NCBI GenBank assembly: GCA_964017155.1
Contig: OZ024863.1
Location: 38,385,538-38,449,537, forward strand
Reading direction: 5' to 3'
DNA: 64,000 bases
Source of the DNA: Oasisia sp. SBJ-2009
Taxonomy: Eukaryota; Annelida; Polychaeta; Sabellida; Siboglinidae
The position numbers and the translations under genes were made by a program. Below are positions 62,080 through 64,000 of the stretch, piece after piece. The notes beneath the pieces are model-generated. The model saw nothing but the letters and a program-made list of their open reading frames with translations, was not told where the DNA came from and did not search any database. How positions within the stretch are numbered: position 1 is the first letter of the stretch; every line of letters starts with the position of its first letter.

Positions 62080-62570
62080 AGTGCGTATGCAAGTGTGTGT
62101 GTGGGGGTATATGGGTGCGTATATGCTTGCATGCGTATCTTTTCTTGCTTTGACGATTGTTGCAATGTATTGGAGTTTTGTTTATTTTATTATTAGCCGT
62201 AATTTGTAATTTGATATTATTAACCGTAACTTGTAATTTATTGTGCTTCCGCATTCAAACATGCAGTTTCCGTCACGTGCGACGTGCACTAAAAGGATAT
62301 GATTAATTGGCCAGAGCCCTTCCCATGCATATTTGCAAAACAACGTAGATATGTGTTCGAACAACTTCTTCCTTGTTATATGCGACCCCCTGGCAGTCGT
62401 CGCGACCAATGCCAACGCTTTGTCTTCATATCCAGCCAACCGTGTCGCCTGCTTGGACACGCGTGACGACGCCGTCATCCCGCGTACTACCTCATTCCCG
62501 ATGGAGTACGTGCAACAGTGTCCGTGACTCATTGAGAGCAGACGCGTGAGTAGATGCACGGAAGCCACTG
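62080..62570. other. Upstream region of the edge gene
   Basis: No exon recognised. Becomes less AT-rich towards the TATA box at 62577. Confidence 0.45.
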
Positions 62571-62576
62571 AGGGGG

Positions 62577-62583
62577 TATAAAT
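62577..62583 (+). promoter_or_regulatory. TATA box TATAAAT
   Basis: TATAAAT in a G-rich left context (GAGGGGGTATAAATCCTGG), 226 bases before the ATG at 62809. A start of transcription near 62605-62612 is expected from the usual 25-30 base spacing. The intervening ~200 bases would be 5'UTR. Confidence 0.6.
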
Positions 62584-62808
62584 CCTGGCTCGTTTTGCCA
62601 GCTAGCCAGTACAACCCATAACACACAGCCAAGCGTACAGTTCTAGAGCACCTACCGCGAGTACAGGACGACACACAATAATTGGGTGTTTGCGTATTTT
62701 CACATAGCAACACAGTCGTCGGTGTGCAAACTTGCACAAAGATCTTTTGATATATCACCACCGAGATCCCGCTGCCCTGCTTCTAGGCGGGAGAGACCAA
62801 CATTCACC

Positions 62809-62925
62809 ATGGACGAGACGACGGAATGGTTGAGGAAGGCGAAGGCACAGCTCATGCAGGCGGCTGAGACGGAGACCTCACGCATCGACTTGGACGGCTT
62901 CAAGACAGCGCTGAAACCCGCAGAC
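62809..62925 (+). CDS. First coding exon of an unidentified gene, NOX5-like N-terminus possible
   Basis: The ATG lies in a good initiation context (CACCATGG). Thirty-nine codons end exactly at GAC before a consensus donor GTAAGT (62926-62931). The peptide begins MDETTEWLRKAK, contains ETSRIDLDGFKTALK and ends KPAD. The TrpLeuArg...Ile-x-Leu-x-x-Phe-Lys-x-Ala-Leu spacing resembles the first, degenerate EF-hand of NADPH oxidase 5, but 39 residues are too few for a firm call; another EF-hand protein is possible. The remaining exons are beyond the window. The promoter-like TATA box upstream supports a genuine 5' end. Confidence 0.6.
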
Positions 62926-62931
62926 GTAAGT

Positions 62932-63320
62932 CACCTAATTATAATTGAAGTAAAAGTATAACAATGTGATATATTAATATCTTGCTTATTTAGATAAAAT
63001 TGAATTCTTATAAGCTTTCTACGTAATAATGATATAATTGTGCGCGTCAATCGAAATTATATTGGAACACAACTGAAATATCTAGTTTGCTCTAGAAAAT
63101 AAAAATAAAGGTAAGTCATTATATAGAGCACTGTCAAATGCTTAGTACTGCTCATAGTGCTTAATTTACGCTTTACTGCCCTATTATTGCCTGGTTGTTG
63201 TCCTGTTCAATGGGACACTATCAAAACTAGGAATAAGTTAGCCATGCCGCAATTCATATGCGATGACTATTCGTCACACATATTCATAGCCAGGTACACA
63301 TGCACATTCATATAGCTGAG
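62932..63320. other. Intron 1 of the edge gene
   Basis: AT-rich, no exon seen. Confidence 0.4.
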
Positions 63321-63326
63321 TCAACT

Positions 63327-63560
63327 GAAGCAACGTAGAGTGAACGAATCTACCCAACTTTCGAGGGGACGGTGGTTCAATCCCACCTGCCGCCGTTTCG
63401 AAACATAGGCAATTTCGTTCACTCCACATTTGCCTGTGTCTTTCGGAAGAGACACTAAAAGCCGGTGGTCCCTTCTATCTGGTGTCTATGCCAGGGGAAG
63501 TAAACGATCCCACACGGGGGTAAATGTGTAACCTGTAGTGGACTCATAAATTCTCGTTGG
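63327..63560 (+). mobile_element. tRNA-related SINE
   Basis: A B-box-like GGTTCAATCCC (63373-63383) is followed by a conserved-type body with TGCCTGTGTCTTTCGGAAG and GACACTAAAAGCCGGTGGTC. The A-box region is weak. It differs from the other SINE family in the window. Confidence 0.6.
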
Positions 63561-63685
63561 ACTTTAAACGACCTGCAAAGGGCCCCGTCCAGTATCTGGG
63601 AGAAAGAGCACAGCACAGGACGCGAACCCGGGTTCTCTCATTTGTGAGTCCGCTGTTCTAACCACTGCGCCACTGCGCCTCTCGT
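63561..63685 (-). mobile_element. tRNA-derived SINE head, minus strand
   Basis: The minus-strand reading begins GAGGCGCAGTGGCGCAGTGG with A-box character, then GGTTAGAACAGCGGACTC, then a B-box-like GGGTTCGCGTCC. It faces the plus-strand SINE to its left. Confidence 0.65.
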
Positions 63686-63689
63686 ACAG

Positions 63690-64000
63690 CAATGATAACA
63701 GAGTAAATAGGACAGGAGCAGTACTGGTCCTTGGATCGAAAAAAGTCCCCGCTACAGTACTGTATTCATTCTACCCGCTAGTCCGGTGTCTCATTCGTAT
63801 GTGTTTATCGAAATCTAAACAGATTAATGTCACGTGTTCTAATCTTATATCCGTATGTGCTAATCTTATATCCGTATGTGCTAATCTTATATCTTATATC
63901 CTTACGGGCTACTGACGCGATTATGCCATCGTTGACATAATTAATCATTTGAGTATTTCACAATACCCTAAGGTAAATTGATTCAACGTTTTTTAGCGTG
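63690..64000. other. Intronic sequence to the window edge
   Basis: No exon recognised. A tandem of CTAATCTTATATCCGTATGTG (about 63838-63900, three copies) is present. Confidence 0.45.

Noticed and set aside
61373..62254. Long frames of 223-293 codons
   Set aside because: By-products of the (GTGTGC)n array.

Overview
The window is nuclear DNA from an intron-rich metazoan, most likely a marine invertebrate such as a lophotrochozoan. The evidence is GT-AG introns of a few hundred to several thousand bases, animal-type genes, tRNA-derived SINEs, decayed LINEs, many short inverted-repeat elements and very long, very pure microsatellites. The species cannot be named from the sequence. There are no bacterial-style operons, CRISPR arrays, rRNA genes or stand-alone tRNA genes.

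Three loci are supported. (1) On the minus strand, 15241-19532, six coding exons join without a phase error into a 282-codon very-long-chain fatty acid elongase (ELOVL). It keeps all family motifs and a KKxx ER-retrieval tail, but codon 47 is TGA where the family usually has Trp. (2) On the plus strand, 34183-47366, twelve coding exons join into a 437-residue signal peptide-DOMON-cytochrome b561 protein of the ferric-chelate reductase 1 (FRRS1) family, with the four expected heme-ligand histidines. (3) At the right edge, a TATA box and one first coding exon (62809-62925) start a gene that runs out of the window; its N-terminus faintly resembles the EF-hand start of NOX5.

The most unusual structure is in the FRRS1-like gene. 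The intron before exon 7 holds about 2.3 kb of 52-bp tandem units (40123-42409). The unit is homologous to the first ~52 bases of exon 7, and every unit ends in TTGTTTCAG, so the real 3' splice site is the last of 45 near-identical acceptor sites with constant spacing. All plus-strand frames through the array are largely open, which yields spurious ORFs of up to 774 codons.

Layout: 1-15.2 kb is gene-poor DNA with G-rich and other simple repeats; 15.2-19.6 kb ELOVL; 19.6-34.1 kb a transposon graveyard (SINEs, LINE tails, several inverted-repeat elements, microsatellites seeded on LINE tails); 34.1-48.9 kb the FRRS1-like gene; 49-62.5 kb nested inverted-repeat elements and extreme microsatellites, including two long (ACACGC)n arrays in opposite orientation; 62.5-64 kb the start of the third gene and a SINE cluster. 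The genes show no functional linkage beyond being membrane or redox/lipid proteins.
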